The notes below the pieces were generated by a model. That model made no database searches. It saw nothing but the letters and a program-made list of their open reading frames with translations, and was not told the DNA's origin. The position numbers were made by a program, and so were the translations under genes. Of a stretch of 64,000 bases of DNA, positions 27,331-41,908 are shown one piece after another (within the stretch, counting starts at the first letter, position 1; every line of letters begins with the position of its first letter). Origin of the DNA: Halobacillus andaensis (GTDB lineage Bacteria; Bacillota; Bacilli; Bacillales; Halobacillaceae); NCBI RefSeq assembly GCF_014636475.1, contig NZ_BMEL01000002.1, forward strand, positions 620,001 to 684,000, in the 5' to 3' direction.

Positions 27331-27549
27331 TTGAAGCACTCACAATTTCCATTTCGATCCCTGTCACTTACAAGTGCAATTGTATCTCAATTAGCAGGTG
27401 GGCCGCTTGTTGGTGTTTTTCTAGGGAAGTGGGTGGACAGCCAATTTTCCACAAGTCCACTATTCTTAATCCTGGGCATATTCCTCGGGGTAGGAGCAGG
27501 TACATACGGAACGATTCATTTAGTACGAGCGTACACGGGAGACGATTAA
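27331..27549 (+). CDS. atpZ: AtpZ/AtpI-family small membrane protein
   Basis: First gene of the operon. 72 residues with two membrane segments (IVSQLAGGPLVGVFLGKWVD and FLILGIFLGVGAGTYGTIHLV). From alkaliphilic Bacillus work, AtpZ acts with AtpI in Mg2+ or Ca2+ handling for the ATP synthase. Start TTG at 27331 with AGAGGTG eight bases upstream; the ATG at 27271 would add a non-conserved leader. atpI begins 1 bp after the stop. Presence of this tenth atp gene is typical of alkaliphilic or halophilic Bacillaceae. Confidence 0.85.
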   Translation: MKHSQFPFRSLSLTSAIVSQLAGGPLVGVFLGKWVDSQFSTSPLFLILGIFLGVGAGTYGTIHLVRAYTGDD

Positions 27550-27550
27550 C

Positions 27551-27919
27551 TTGGAAGATTATCAGCAGATGATAGCCCGTCAGCGAAAATGGATGTTCTA
27601 CCTTCTGGCAATTCTCGTTTTAGGTTGGGGTGTGACCCCCTGGCAACCGGTTTTCCTCGGGCTTCTTTTAGGAAGCATCCTTAGTTTTTACAATCTCTGG
27701 CTGATGCAGCGGAAGATTCAGAAGTTAGGCGAATCTTCAGCAAACAGCATGAGCACGAAAGGGATTGGCACGTTTACGCGACTTGCATCCGGCGCATTAG
27801 CCGTTGTAATCGCCCTTCAGTTTGAAGAATATTTCCATTTAATTTCTGTAGTATTGGGCTTAATGGCAGCCTATCTTGTCATTGTTATAGATTACCTGTT
27901 CAACAGAGCAACAGATTAG
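27551..27919 (+). CDS. atpI: ATP synthase subunit I
   Basis: 122-residue membrane protein with four hydrophobic segments; assembly factor thought to help c-ring formation. Features: RKWMFYLLAILVLGWGVTPW, GLLLGSILSFYNLWLMQRKI with a conserved N-W pattern, and a charged loop before two further membrane helices. Starts with TTG at 27551, GGGAG nine bases upstream, next to the atpZ stop. Confidence 0.88.
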   Translation: MEDYQQMIARQRKWMFYLLAILVLGWGVTPWQPVFLGLLLGSILSFYNLWLMQRKIQKLGESSANSMSTKGIGTFTRLASGALAVVIALQFEEYFHLISVVLGLMAAYLVIVIDYLFNRATD

Positions 27920-28666
<747 letters not shown>

Positions 28667-28671
28667 CATAA

Positions 28672-28929
<258 letters not shown>

Positions 28930-28941
28930 AGTTAAAACGGT

Positions 28942-28980
28942 GGCGAAGTTCATAGTTCGTGAATCTTCGCCTTTCCTTTA
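28942..28980 (+). terminator. Hairpin after atpE (possible attenuator)
   Basis: GGCGAAG-TTCA and TGAA-CTTCGCC arms followed by TTTCCTTTA. The weak T-run suggests partial termination or an RNA-processing barrier, which could help raise subunit c over other subunits. Confidence 0.55.
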
Positions 28981-29092
28981 TGTCTTCTAATAGGTACTAC
29001 CCAAGTTTATAATAGGAAAAACCTAGGTATGTTGGTTTTTCTGTGATCTGGCATTTTTACTGGTGTCGATAAAGACGCCTCTTTTTATGAGG

Positions 29093-29125
29093 GAGGCCTA
29101 AACCGCCCCTCTTCGCTTTTCTTAG
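29093..29125 (-). repeat. Fragment of the 11.7-kb structured repeat, within the atp operon
   Basis: On the minus strand TAAGAAAAGCG followed by GGGGCGGTTTAGGCCT closely matches the start of the repeat units at 11806 and 11929. It lies 20 bp upstream of the atpF start. Confidence 0.65.
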
Positions 29126-29130
29126 TGTAG

Positions 29131-30212
<1,082 letters not shown>

Positions 30213-30221
30213 TAGGGGTGA

Positions 30222-31736
<1,515 letters not shown>

Positions 31737-31782
31737 GTAACGACCCGCAAGCGATGCGTAAAATAGCTAGAAAGGGTGGTGA

Positions 31783-32652
<870 letters not shown>

Positions 32653-32678
32653 GTTTCTTGGACTCGAACAGTAAGTAA

Positions 32679-34103
<1,425 letters not shown>

Positions 34104-34168
34104 GCATATCATTGCAAGTGTCACTCAGGTGTTCTTTTCATAAGAGCATCTGACACCGGCGCTTATGA

Positions 34169-34594
<426 letters not shown>

Positions 34595-34595
34595 A

Positions 34596-34626
34596 AAACT
34601 GCTTTCATTGAAAGCAGTTTTTTATT
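34596..34626 (+). terminator. atp operon terminator
   Basis: ACTGCTTTC and GAAAGCAGT arms around ATT, then TTTTTT. Confidence 0.93.
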
Positions 34627-34630
34627 ATAT

Positions 34631-35014
34631 GGTACCAGGTGCCGAAACGCTGTAAAAAGAGCGAAGCGCCGAATAAGAACTTCGGTACCTGGTACCAGGA
34701 GCACTGTCTATAGTAAGAGCTGAAACAAAAGCCATTGATCAATAAGAGTGCAACAGTTGAGTAGCTCAATTGCAGAGAAAGAGCATAAGGGTACCAGGTA
34801 CCGAAACGCAGTAAAAAGAGCGAAGCGCCGAATAAGAACTTCGGTACCTGGTACCCAGCGCACAGCACATAGTAAGAGCTGAAACAAAAGCCATTGATCA
34901 ATAAGAGTGCAACAGCGGTTTAGCTCAATTGCAGGGAGAGAGCATAAGGGTACCAGGTACCGAAAAGCTATAAAAAGAGCGAAGCACCGAGTATGAACTT
35001 CGGTACCTGGTACC
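34631..35014. repeat. REP-like cluster 3: three tandem 159-bp units
   Basis: Inverted doublets start at 34631, 34790 and 34949, each exactly 159 bp after the last. In each, GGTACCAGGT(A/G)CC and GGTACCTGGTACC are 53 bp apart, and the flanking CGAA / TTCG extend the arms. The intervening 90 bp (AAGCCATTGATCAATAAGAG and so on) is also repeated. Five exact palindromes, one with a mismatch at 34631. Together with 35107-35145 this explains the gap before ywzB. Confidence 0.95.
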
Positions 35015-35106
35015 AAAAGCTCCACCAACAGTAAAAGCTACAAAAAAAGCACCACCATCGTCGACAACCACACTTCATCAACCACCTTCATTCGACGGCG
35101 GTGTCA

Positions 35107-35145
35107 GTATTCCCCGGGAAATAAATTATATTGCGCGGGAAATTA
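35107..35145 (+). repeat. CCCCGGGAAAT motif, copy 1
   Basis: TATTCCCCGGGAAATAA then TATATTGCGCGGGAAAT. A close relative lies at 54446-54490 in the opposite orientation. Each has a small palindrome of form ATTYCCSGGGAAAT. It may be a regulator site or repeat remnant. Confidence 0.4.
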
Positions 35146-35297
35146 TTTTTATGGCATTTCCTGCCGTCTAATGATAATTCACGAAATTGTCATATTTAAA
35201 GCGCAATCATTCCCAGCTGAGCTGTTGACAATAGATCTATATCATGTGATTCTTGAGTATGTGCGTATTATAGGTAGATGTAAGCGAGGTGGAACTA

Positions 35298-35531
35298 GTG
35301 GATCAATATTTCGTTGAAGAAGCCTTAATGAGTATGACTTCCCACATTATTTTTATCATCATAACGTGGAAGGTGTTACAAGCAGTGAATCTGGATGCTT
35401 TCTTTAGAAAGGGACGCATTTTCGAGATTCGAGTATTAATGATACTCATTACAATAGCCATCGCTACTTCAGTAAGCAATTTTTTCTTAGATCTTATTCG
35501 ATGGTCAAGCAGTATTAGTTATTTATTCTAG
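35298..35531 (+). CDS. ywzB: DUF1146 membrane protein YwzB
   Basis: 77 residues from GTG 35298 (GCGAGGTGG upstream). Two membrane segments, IIFIIITWKVLQAVNLDAFF and RVLMILITIAIATSVSNFF, as in the DUF1146/YwzB family found after the atp operon in Bacillus. Function unknown. Sits between the REP cluster and ywmB. Confidence 0.8.
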   Translation: MDQYFVEEALMSMTSHIIFIIITWKVLQAVNLDAFFRKGRIFEIRVLMILITIAIATSVSNFFLDLIRWSSSISYLF

Positions 35532-35666
35532 TTAAACAATATTGGTCTCAGGTAAATTAGCTTACACTACCCAACAATGTCTAATCGTGTCATCAATTGT
35601 TTCGTATGAATCTGACTGAACCCGTTCACACTTGTAACTAAACAAGGAGAAACGGGAGAGATACAT

Positions 35667-36386
35667 ATGAAACTACTTATTTTAAGTTTAGTGGCAATGA
35701 TCGCAATCGGTTCAGGTGTTTATCCTCAGGGAACGGCTGAGGGTTGGAGTAACGTTTCTCCATTAATTGAACTGACGGCCTTTGCTGAGGATGAACAGCT
35801 CGACGTTAAAGAATTAAATATAACACTAAAAGAAGAACTAGATAGAACCCAACTTGAACGAACTCAACAACGCATAGCTGACTATTTAGACGTACCTCAA
35901 ATGAGCCAGGAAAATAATCCAGAAGCAACTAAATATGAATATCACGACGGACAGAAAAACGCTACTATCGTCGAAAGTTTTACCGTGCTCGTGCCAAAAA
36001 AAGAAAACAATTCAATTGAGGTAGTTTATACGGTAACGTCCGAGGGTACAACACCACTAGCACCACAAATAATGGAACATTTCACAGATAGAGTAAAACA
36101 TCAAATGTTCTCAGAGAATGTCACTAATTACTCATTTATTAAAAGTGAATATAGTGGTATTATGGATGAAGTTTTATTCTATCAAAAATTCAAAAGAGCA
36201 TTCAATATAGCAACGATCGAAGAATCAACCGAAGAAAGCTGGAGCAGCAGATCCGGCTACACATCAAGATGGGGTCAAGCCATTGATTTACCTAACGGTT
36301 CGATGAACGTCCAATTCGCTACAAGGAATTTGGGCAATCGGACAACCGTTACATTTGGCACACCTATACTAACTGCTGAATATTAA
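35667..36386 (+). CDS. ywmB: YwmB family protein (TATA-binding-like fold)
   Basis: 239 residues with an N-terminal signal sequence (MKLLILSLVAMIAIGSGVYP). The rest matches the layout of YwmB (DUF1779), a secreted or membrane-bound protein of unknown role always next to murAA. Blocks seen: VESFTVLVPKKENN, SFIKSEYSGIMDEVL, and NVQFATRNLGNRTTVTFGTP. AAGGAGAAACGGGAG precedes the ATG. Probable operon with murAA, 34 bp downstream. Confidence 0.8.
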   Translation: MKLLILSLVAMIAIGSGVYPQGTAEGWSNVSPLIELTAFAEDEQLDVKELNITLKEELDRTQLERTQQRIADYLDVPQMSQENNPEATKYEYHDGQKNATIVESFTVLVPKKENNSIEVVYTVTSEGTTPLAPQIMEHFTDRVKHQMFSENVTNYSFIKSEYSGIMDEVLFYQKFKRAFNIATIEESTEESWSSRSGYTSRWGQAIDLPNGSMNVQFATRNLGNRTTVTFGTPILTAEY

Positions 36387-36420
36387 TAATAATGAATATG
36401 GACGCGGAGGAGAATGAACC

Positions 36421-37731
36421 TTGGAAAAAATCATCGTCCGTGGTGGAAGGCAGCTTAAAGGCACTGTAAGAGCTGAAGGTGCAAAGAATGCCGTACTGCC
36501 TGTCATCGCAGCAAGTATAATCGCAAGTGAAGGAAAAAGTGTGTTACACGATGTACCAGCATTAGCTGATGTATACACGATTAATGAAGTCATCCGCCAT
36601 TTAAATGCGGATGTTGACATGAATGGAAGAACCGTTACAGTTGATGCATCTACTGATTTAAAAACAGAAGCACCTATAGAATATGTACGCAAGATGAGGG
36701 CTTCTGTGCTTGTATTGGGACCACTTTTGGCCCGGTATGGACACGCAAAAGTTGCCTTGCCAGGCGGCTGTGCAATTGGTTCACGTCCACTGGATCAACA
36801 TCTTAAAGGTTTTGAAGCAATGGGCGCTGAAATTACTGTAGGCAATGGCACAATTGAAGCGAATGTAGAAGGTCGCTTACAAGGTGCAAAAATTTACTTT
36901 GATGTGCCAAGTGTCGGAGCTACAGAAAATATTATTATGGCAGCTGCGTTAGCAGAAGGCAAGACTGTTCTTGAAAATTGTGCAAAAGAACCAGAGATTG
37001 TAGATCTCGCTAACTACTTAAATAAAATGGGTGCCCGCATTGTTGGCGCAGGTACAGAAACAATTAAAATTGAAGGTGTCGACAAGCTTTGCGGCGCCAC
37101 TCATCATATTATTCCTGACAGAATTGAAGCAGGTACCTTTATGGTAGCAGCAGCAATCACTGGTGGAAATGTTTTAGTTCAAGGTGCGATGCACGAGCAC
37201 TTACGATCTGTCGTAGCGAAGATGGAAGAAATGGGCGTTACTATTCAAGAAGAGGAAGAAGGGTTACGAGTAATCGGACCTGCAAACCTTAAAGCTACCG
37301 ACATTAAAACGATGCCGCATCCAGGTTTCCCAACAGATATGCAGTCACAAATGATGGCACTAATGCTAAACGCAAGCGGAACAAGCGTCATTACGGAAAC
37401 GGTATTTGAAAACCGCTTCATGCACGTTGAAGAATTCCGTCGCATGAACGCGAAAATGAAGATTGAAGGCCGCAGTGTTATTATTGAAGGACCTTCTGAC
37501 TTACAAGGTGCAGAAGTTCAGGCAACCGACCTCCGTGCTGGAGCCGCATTGATTTTAGCAGGCCTCGTGGCGGATGGATATACGCGTGTCACAGAATTGA
37601 AGCACTTGGACAGAGGGTACGTTGATTTTGCAGAGAAGCTGCAGCAACTTGGTGCAGACATTGAACGTATTAACGAAGATGAATCTTATCTAGAAGAAGT
37701 TGAACCTAGCGAATCAGTATCGACCTTATAA
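36421..37731 (+). CDS. murAA: UDP-N-acetylglucosamine 1-carboxyvinyltransferase 1
   Basis: 436 residues; primary MurA of peptidoglycan synthesis. [20 protein letters not shown] at the N-terminus, the active-site loop Cys in [18 protein letters not shown] and [16 protein letters not shown]. Start is TTG with CGGAGGAG upstream. Paralog of the gene at 6892; its place between ywmB and spoIID identifies it as MurAA. Acidic C-terminal tail of about 15 residues. Confidence 0.97.
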   Translation: MEKIIVRGGRQLKGTVRAEGAKNAVLPVIAASIIASEGKSVLHDVPALADVYTINEVIRHLNADVDMNGRTVTVDASTDLKTEAPIEYVRKMRASVLVLGPLLARYGHAKVALPGGCAIGSRPLDQHLKGFEAMGAEITVGNGTIEANVEGRLQGAKIYFDVPSVGATENIIMAAALAEGKTVLENCAKEPEIVDLANYLNKMGARIVGAGTETIKIEGVDKLCGATHHIIPDRIEAGTFMVAAAITGGNVLVQGAMHEHLRSVVAKMEEMGVTIQEEEEGLRVIGPANLKATDIKTMPHPGFPTDMQSQMMALMLNASGTSVITETVFENRFMHVEEFRRMNAKMKIEGRSVIIEGPSDLQGAEVQATDLRAGAALILAGLVADGYTRVTELKHLDRGYVDFAEKLQQLGADIERINEDESYLEEVEPSESVSTL

Positions 37732-37747
37732 TTTATTTATAACGAAT

Positions 37748-37786
37748 GCAATCCTCATCTTTCTAAGATGGGGATTGCTTTTTTTA
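37748..37786 (+). terminator. murAA terminator
   Basis: GCAATCC-CATCTT and AAGATG-GGATTGC arms then seven T. Confidence 0.93.
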
Positions 37787-37856
37787 GTTCTATCAACACC
37801 TCTTGATGGATATATTTTTAGTAGAGAGGTCTACTATTGATTCAGGAGGACGAGAT

Positions 37857-38867
37857 ATGAACCGAAAGCATCGCATTGGGATCATCACTATGATAAGTAT
37901 GTTTATGGGCATTCTTCTTATTCCAGCCCTCATCGTCGCACCATTCATCGGAAAAAACGACACATCAACTGTTCAAGAAACGACAACGAACGAAACATCA
38001 ACGGTCGACATCCCAGCGAGTCTTTCCCCATTTTCAATTAATGTTATGAGGAGTACTAGTGAAAAAGTGGAAGAGGTGCCACTTGAAGATTACGTTGCAC
38101 GCGTCGTCGCATCTGAAATGCCTGCTAATTTTGAATTAGAAGCACTAAAGGCCCAGGCATTAGCCGCCCGCACGTACATCACTCAACAGTTAACAGATGG
38201 GGAACCTTATTCCGAACAAGCCGATGTCACCGACACGACACAGCATCAAGTGTACAAAAATGATGATGAGCTTCGTGAACAATGGAAAGAACAGTACACG
38301 AACAATATGAGCCGGATTAACCAAGCCGTTAAGGAGACGGCTGGAGAGATTATTACCTATGAAGAAGAACCCATCACTGCCGCCTTCTTCTCAACAAGTA
38401 ACGGCTATACGGAAAACTCAGAAGACTATTGGGATAATGAAATCCCTTATTTAAAAAGTGTAGAAAGTCCCTGGGATCAAGACTCCCCTAAATTTTTTGA
38501 TCAAAAGGTCGTTCCCGTTTCAGAAATTGAAGCAGCACTGAATGTAAAGATTGCCAATGGGTTAGAGAATATAAATCTAGCAAAAACACCAGGCGGCCGA
38601 GTAGCTGAACTCTCAGTCGGGGAACAGAAGTTCACCGGGCGAGAAATTCGTGAGAAGTTAAACCTCCAATCCAGTGATTTTACCATTGAACAAAAAGAAG
38701 ACCACATCATCTTTACGACAAGAGGCTACGGACATGGAGTCGGCATGAGCCAGTACGGCGCCAACGGCATGGCTGAAGCAGGCAAAACCTATAAAGAAAT
38801 CATCCAGCATTATTACCAAAATACAGAAATCACACCAGTCACAAAACAAACCGCATCCATTTCCTGA
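37857..38867 (+). CDS. spoIID: Stage II sporulation protein D
   Basis: Lytic transglycosylase that, with SpoIIP and SpoIIM, drives forespore engulfment. 336 residues from ATG 37857 (CAGGAGG nine bases upstream). N-terminal membrane anchor MISMFMGILLIPALIVAPFIG; the SpoIID/LytB domain has VPLEDYVARVVASEMP with the catalytic Glu, LKAQALAARTYI, and the ending TRGYGHGVGMSQYGANGMAE. Located between murAA and spoIIQ as in B. subtilis; expected to be sigma-E dependent. Confidence 0.96.
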   Translation: MNRKHRIGIITMISMFMGILLIPALIVAPFIGKNDTSTVQETTTNETSTVDIPASLSPFSINVMRSTSEKVEEVPLEDYVARVVASEMPANFELEALKAQALAARTYITQQLTDGEPYSEQADVTDTTQHQVYKNDDELREQWKEQYTNNMSRINQAVKETAGEIITYEEEPITAAFFSTSNGYTENSEDYWDNEIPYLKSVESPWDQDSPKFFDQKVVPVSEIEAALNVKIANGLENINLAKTPGGRVAELSVGEQKFTGREIREKLNLQSSDFTIEQKEDHIIFTTRGYGHGVGMSQYGANGMAEAGKTYKEIIQHYYQNTEITPVTKQTASIS

Positions 38868-38882
38868 TGCAGGTGAAAAGAG

Positions 38883-39046
38883 TGTACCAGGTACGCAGAA
38901 AAGAAAAGCAGGTACCAGGTACACCACCTTCAATATCGCGTACCAGGTACATCGATATATCCACTAAAACATAGTAAAGCCGCCCATGTAGGCGGCTTTT
39001 TTGTGGTACCAGGTACACAAATTCTCCCTCTCTGTACCTGGTACAC
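38883..39046. repeat. REP-like palindrome arrays 4 (spoIID-spoIIQ)
   Basis: Exact copies at 38883, 38911 and 38940 (28 and 29 bp apart) and at 39005 and 39033 (28 bp apart), with a terminator hairpin between the two groups. Confidence 0.92.
38976..39003 (+). terminator. spoIID terminator
   Basis: AAAGCCGCC and GGCGGCTTT arms around CATGTA, then T-run. REP copies lie on both sides. Confidence 0.85.
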
Positions 39047-39080
39047 AACCACAGTCCCCAATAAAAATTTTTGTAGTCAT

Positions 39081-39109
39081 GTATATATTTCCAAAAAAGC
39101 GTTCAGAAT
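39081..39109 (+). promoter_or_regulatory. Possible sigma-F/G promoter of spoIIQ
   Basis: GTATA, 15-bp spacer, GTTCAGAAT. The consensus is GYWTA-N15/16-GGNRANANT; the -35 fits fully and the -10 has two mismatches. It ends 20 bp before the start codon. spoIIQ is sigma-F dependent in B. subtilis. Confidence 0.5.
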
Positions 39110-39128
39110 GACTCTTGAGGTGATGAAC

Positions 39129-40067
39129 ATGAGAGAGGAAGGAAAGAAAAGCGTGACTAAATTAAAGTTTAAACGCTTGATGCGCAAGAAATGGCTGTAT
39201 CCCGCTTTATATTTAGCGGTAGCCGCGTTGGTGTTGGTTGGAGTCTTTTGGTATCAGCAAAGTTCAAATGATGTAGCTGATCAGCTGAATGAAGGCAACC
39301 AAGCAGAAGATGATGTTTTTGTGAACGAGGATGGCGAGGAAGCAGTACCAGTTACAGGGCACGATGAGAATTTGGAAATGCCGGTAGCCAGCGACTTAGA
39401 AGCAGCAATCGTCACGAAGTATTTTGACTACGAAGCAACAGATGAAGAACAAGAAAGTGCACTAGTCCTTTACAACAATAAGTACTACCAGAGCAAAGGA
39501 ATCGATGTCGCAACAAGTGATGGCGAAACGTTTGACGTTACAGCAGCTCTATCTGGAACCGTAACAGAAGTTAAAGAAGATCCACTTTATGGAAATGTCG
39601 TTGAATTAACACACGACAATGAGGTAACGACGGTTTACTCCAGTTTAGGTGAAGTCGCTATTCAATCTGGTGACGAAGTGAAACAAGGCGATGTACTTGG
39701 ACAAGCAGGACAAAATTCTTTCGGACAAGCAAGTGGCGTACACGTACACTTTGAAGTAAGAAAAGATGACCAGCCTGTAAATCCAGAACAATTCTTTGGT
39801 CAAGCTGTAAGTTCGATTGAAGCAGCAGAAGCTACGGCAGAAGATGGATCTGAAGGATCCGAGGATTCTGAAGAAGCTACTGAAGATGAGCCAACACCTG
39901 AAGAAGAACCATCAGAATCAGATTTTGAACTAGCACCAGAACAGGACGAAGCTCCTGAAGGTGACGGTGAAGGAACTGAGTCTAACGATGCAGGTGAAAT
40001 GGATGACACTGAAGACCCATCTTTAGACGAAGATAGCTCTTCATCTCGTTCAACAACACAATCGTAA
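39129..40067 (+). CDS. spoIIQ: Stage II sporulation protein Q (LytM-type)
   Basis: Forespore membrane protein that pairs with SpoIIIAH across the intermembrane space. 312 residues from ATG 39129 with TTGAGGTG upstream. One membrane segment (YPALYLAVAALVLVGVFWY), then a LytM/M23 domain (about 110-235): KGIDVATSDGETFDVTAA, GDEVKQGDVLGQAG and VHVHFEVRK. The HxH metal ligands are present, but the first His ligand is replaced (QSKGID), as in B. subtilis SpoIIQ, so it is probably not a working peptidase. An acidic Glu/Asp/Ser tail of about 75 residues follows. Confidence 0.92.
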   Translation: MREEGKKSVTKLKFKRLMRKKWLYPALYLAVAALVLVGVFWYQQSSNDVADQLNEGNQAEDDVFVNEDGEEAVPVTGHDENLEMPVASDLEAAIVTKYFDYEATDEEQESALVLYNNKYYQSKGIDVATSDGETFDVTAALSGTVTEVKEDPLYGNVVELTHDNEVTTVYSSLGEVAIQSGDEVKQGDVLGQAGQNSFGQASGVHVHFEVRKDDQPVNPEQFFGQAVSSIEAAEATAEDGSEGSEDSEEATEDEPTPEEEPSESDFELAPEQDEAPEGDGEGTESNDAGEMDDTEDPSLDEDSSSSRSTTQS

Positions 40068-40105
40068 ATAGCAAATAGAAACACCATAGCAATACCCACG
40101 TGCTA

Positions 40106-40138
40106 AAAATGGAGGCTGATTCGGCCTCCATTTTTTCG
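40106..40138 (+). terminator. spoIIQ terminator
   Basis: AATGGAGGC and GCCTCCATT arms then TTTTT. Confidence 0.9.
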
Positions 40139-40154
40139 TTTTCCTCTGTTTTTA

Positions 40155-40280
40155 GGTACCAGGTACGCCAAAGCGGAGTGCCGGTACCAGGTACACAGCA
40201 GTGACAGTTCAGTACCTGGTACACAAAATCCCCACTCTGGTACCTGGTACACCAAAACACCCTCTCGGTACCTGGTACAC
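40155..40280. repeat. REP-like palindrome array 5: five copies at 28 bp
   Basis: Exact GTACCWGGTAC copies with starts at 40155, 40183, 40211, 40239 and 40267, every step exactly 28 bp. Centre bases are A, A, T, T, T. The 13-16-bp spacers differ from one another. It follows the spoIIQ terminator. Confidence 0.95.
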
Positions 40281-40444
40281 AATTTAGCGCATAACTCCGC
40301 GGTTCTAATAATAGAATGAACATAACCGAAGAATCGGTACCATCCAGGGTGATACAACGAGAGCTTCACTACCAACATAGACGCTAAAACCCTATCCCGT
40401 CTCACCCCACCCCCTTGGATAGTCAATATCAGGAGGCGAGAGAT

Positions 40445-40723
40445 GTGCATGACTACATCAAAGAGCGAACGATCAAGACTGGTGAGTACATTGTTGAGAC
40501 AAAAAAGACGGTACGTGTAATTGCGAAAGAGTTTGGTGTATCGAAAAGTACGGTGCATAAGGATTTAACAGAACGACTCCCGGAAATTAACGCTCCTCTT
40601 GCGAAAGAAGTGAAGAAAATCCTAGACCATCATAAGGAGATCCGGCATTTACGTGGTGGGGAAGCCACACGTATGAAATACCGTACGATCGGAAAAGATA
40701 CACCTGCAGAGCCTACTCATTAA
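40445..40723 (+). CDS. spoIIID: Mother-cell transcription regulator SpoIIID
   Basis: DNA-binding protein that activates and represses sigma-E and sigma-K genes. 92 residues from GTG 40445 (CAGGAGG eight bases upstream): HDYIKERTIKTGEYIVETKK, helix-turn-helix VRVIAKEFGVSKSTVHKD, LTERLPEIN and the basic C-terminal IRHLRGGEATRMKY. Near identity to B. subtilis SpoIIID as I recall it. Followed by mbl, as in B. subtilis. Confidence 0.97.
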   Translation: MHDYIKERTIKTGEYIVETKKTVRVIAKEFGVSKSTVHKDLTERLPEINAPLAKEVKKILDHHKEIRHLRGGEATRMKYRTIGKDTPAEPTH

Positions 40724-40891
40724 ATAGTTTTTTCCTCCCGGTTCAATTTTCACCCTTCAAAATGGAACTTTTTTCTTAAGTCATAAGACGAATGATGTAA
40801 CTTTGTGATAGAATATAGAATTAGATGTGCATTTCTTTACATTCTAACAATCCGAATAGTTTTTCTGATAAATAGGGAGGATCTACTCAAG

Positions 40892-41893
40892 ATGTTTGCG
40901 CGAGATATTGGAATTGATTTAGGTACAGCCAACGTACTTATTCACGTAAAAGGAAAAGGGATCGTATTAAATGAGCCGTCCGTTGTAGCTATGGATCGTA
41001 ATAGCGGCAAAGTTCTTGAGGTCGGCGAAGCGGCTCGACGTATGGTGGGACGTACGCCTGGGAATATCGAGGCTTTACGTCCGTTAAAAGACGGGGTTAT
41101 TGCTGATTTTGACGTAACCGAAGCGATGCTGCGTCACTTTATTCAAAAAACAAATGTAAAAGGGTTTCTATCGAAGCCACGCATGCTGATTTGCTGCCCG
41201 ACGAACATTACAAAAGTGGAGCAGAAAGCGATTCGTGAAGCGGCGGAGAAATCTGGCGGGAAAAAAGTCTATCTTGAGGAAGAGCCTAAAGTAGCAGCAA
41301 TTGGAGCGGGCATGGATATTTTCCAGCCGAGCGGTAATATGGTTGTTGATATCGGTGGCGGGACGACAGATGTTGCCGTACTTTCGATGGGAGATATCGT
41401 AACCGCTTCATCCATTAAAATGGCCGGAGATAAATTTGATAGTGAAATTTTGCAATACATTAAGAAAACGTACAAACTTCTTATTGGTGAGCGTACGGCC
41501 GAGAACATTAAAGTAGAAGTGGCAACGGTATTTAAAGGATCTCGCAAAGAAGAGATTGAAATCCGCGGCCGCGACATGGTCTCTGGTTTACCGCGCACCA
41601 TCACTGTAAATTCGGAAGAGATTGAAGCAGCGCTTCGTGAACCGATTCAAACGATTATACAAGCAGCCAAGCAAGTACTTGAGCGCACACCGCCTGAGCT
41701 TTCTGCGGATATTATTGACCGCGGAGTCATTATGACAGGTGGAGGCGCGCTTTTGCATGGAATCGACCAGCTATTAGCAGAAGAATTGAAGGTTCCTGTT
41801 TTTGTAGCGGAAGATCCAATGGATTGTGTGGCAAAAGGTACAGGCATTATGCTTGATAACATCGACAAAATTACACGTAATAAAATCGGTTAA
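40892..41893 (+). CDS. mbl: MreB-like actin homolog Mbl
   Basis: Cytoskeletal ATPase guiding sidewall synthesis. 333 residues from ATG 40892 with AGGGAGG upstream. MFARDIGIDLGTANVLIHVK (phosphate 1), VVDIGGGTTDVAVLS (phosphate 2) and IMTGGGALLHGID (adenosine). The location between spoIIID and flhO distinguishes it from MreB and MreBH. flhO begins 15 bp after its stop. Confidence 0.97.
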   Translation: MFARDIGIDLGTANVLIHVKGKGIVLNEPSVVAMDRNSGKVLEVGEAARRMVGRTPGNIEALRPLKDGVIADFDVTEAMLRHFIQKTNVKGFLSKPRMLICCPTNITKVEQKAIREAAEKSGGKKVYLEEEPKVAAIGAGMDIFQPSGNMVVDIGGGTTDVAVLSMGDIVTASSIKMAGDKFDSEILQYIKKTYKLLIGERTAENIKVEVATVFKGSRKEEIEIRGRDMVSGLPRTITVNSEEIEAALREPIQTIIQAAKQVLERTPPELSADIIDRGVIMTGGGALLHGIDQLLAEELKVPVFVAEDPMDCVAKGTGIMLDNIDKITRNKIG

Positions 41894-41908
41894 AAAGGAG
41901 CGATCGTC

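Noticed and set aside
40155-40280. CRISPR-like array (regular repeats with variable spacers)
   Set aside because: The repeat core is only 11-14 bp and itself palindromic, spacers are 13-16 bp, arrays have at most five copies, orientation changes inside arrays, and no cas genes are present. The RAYT link explains it better.
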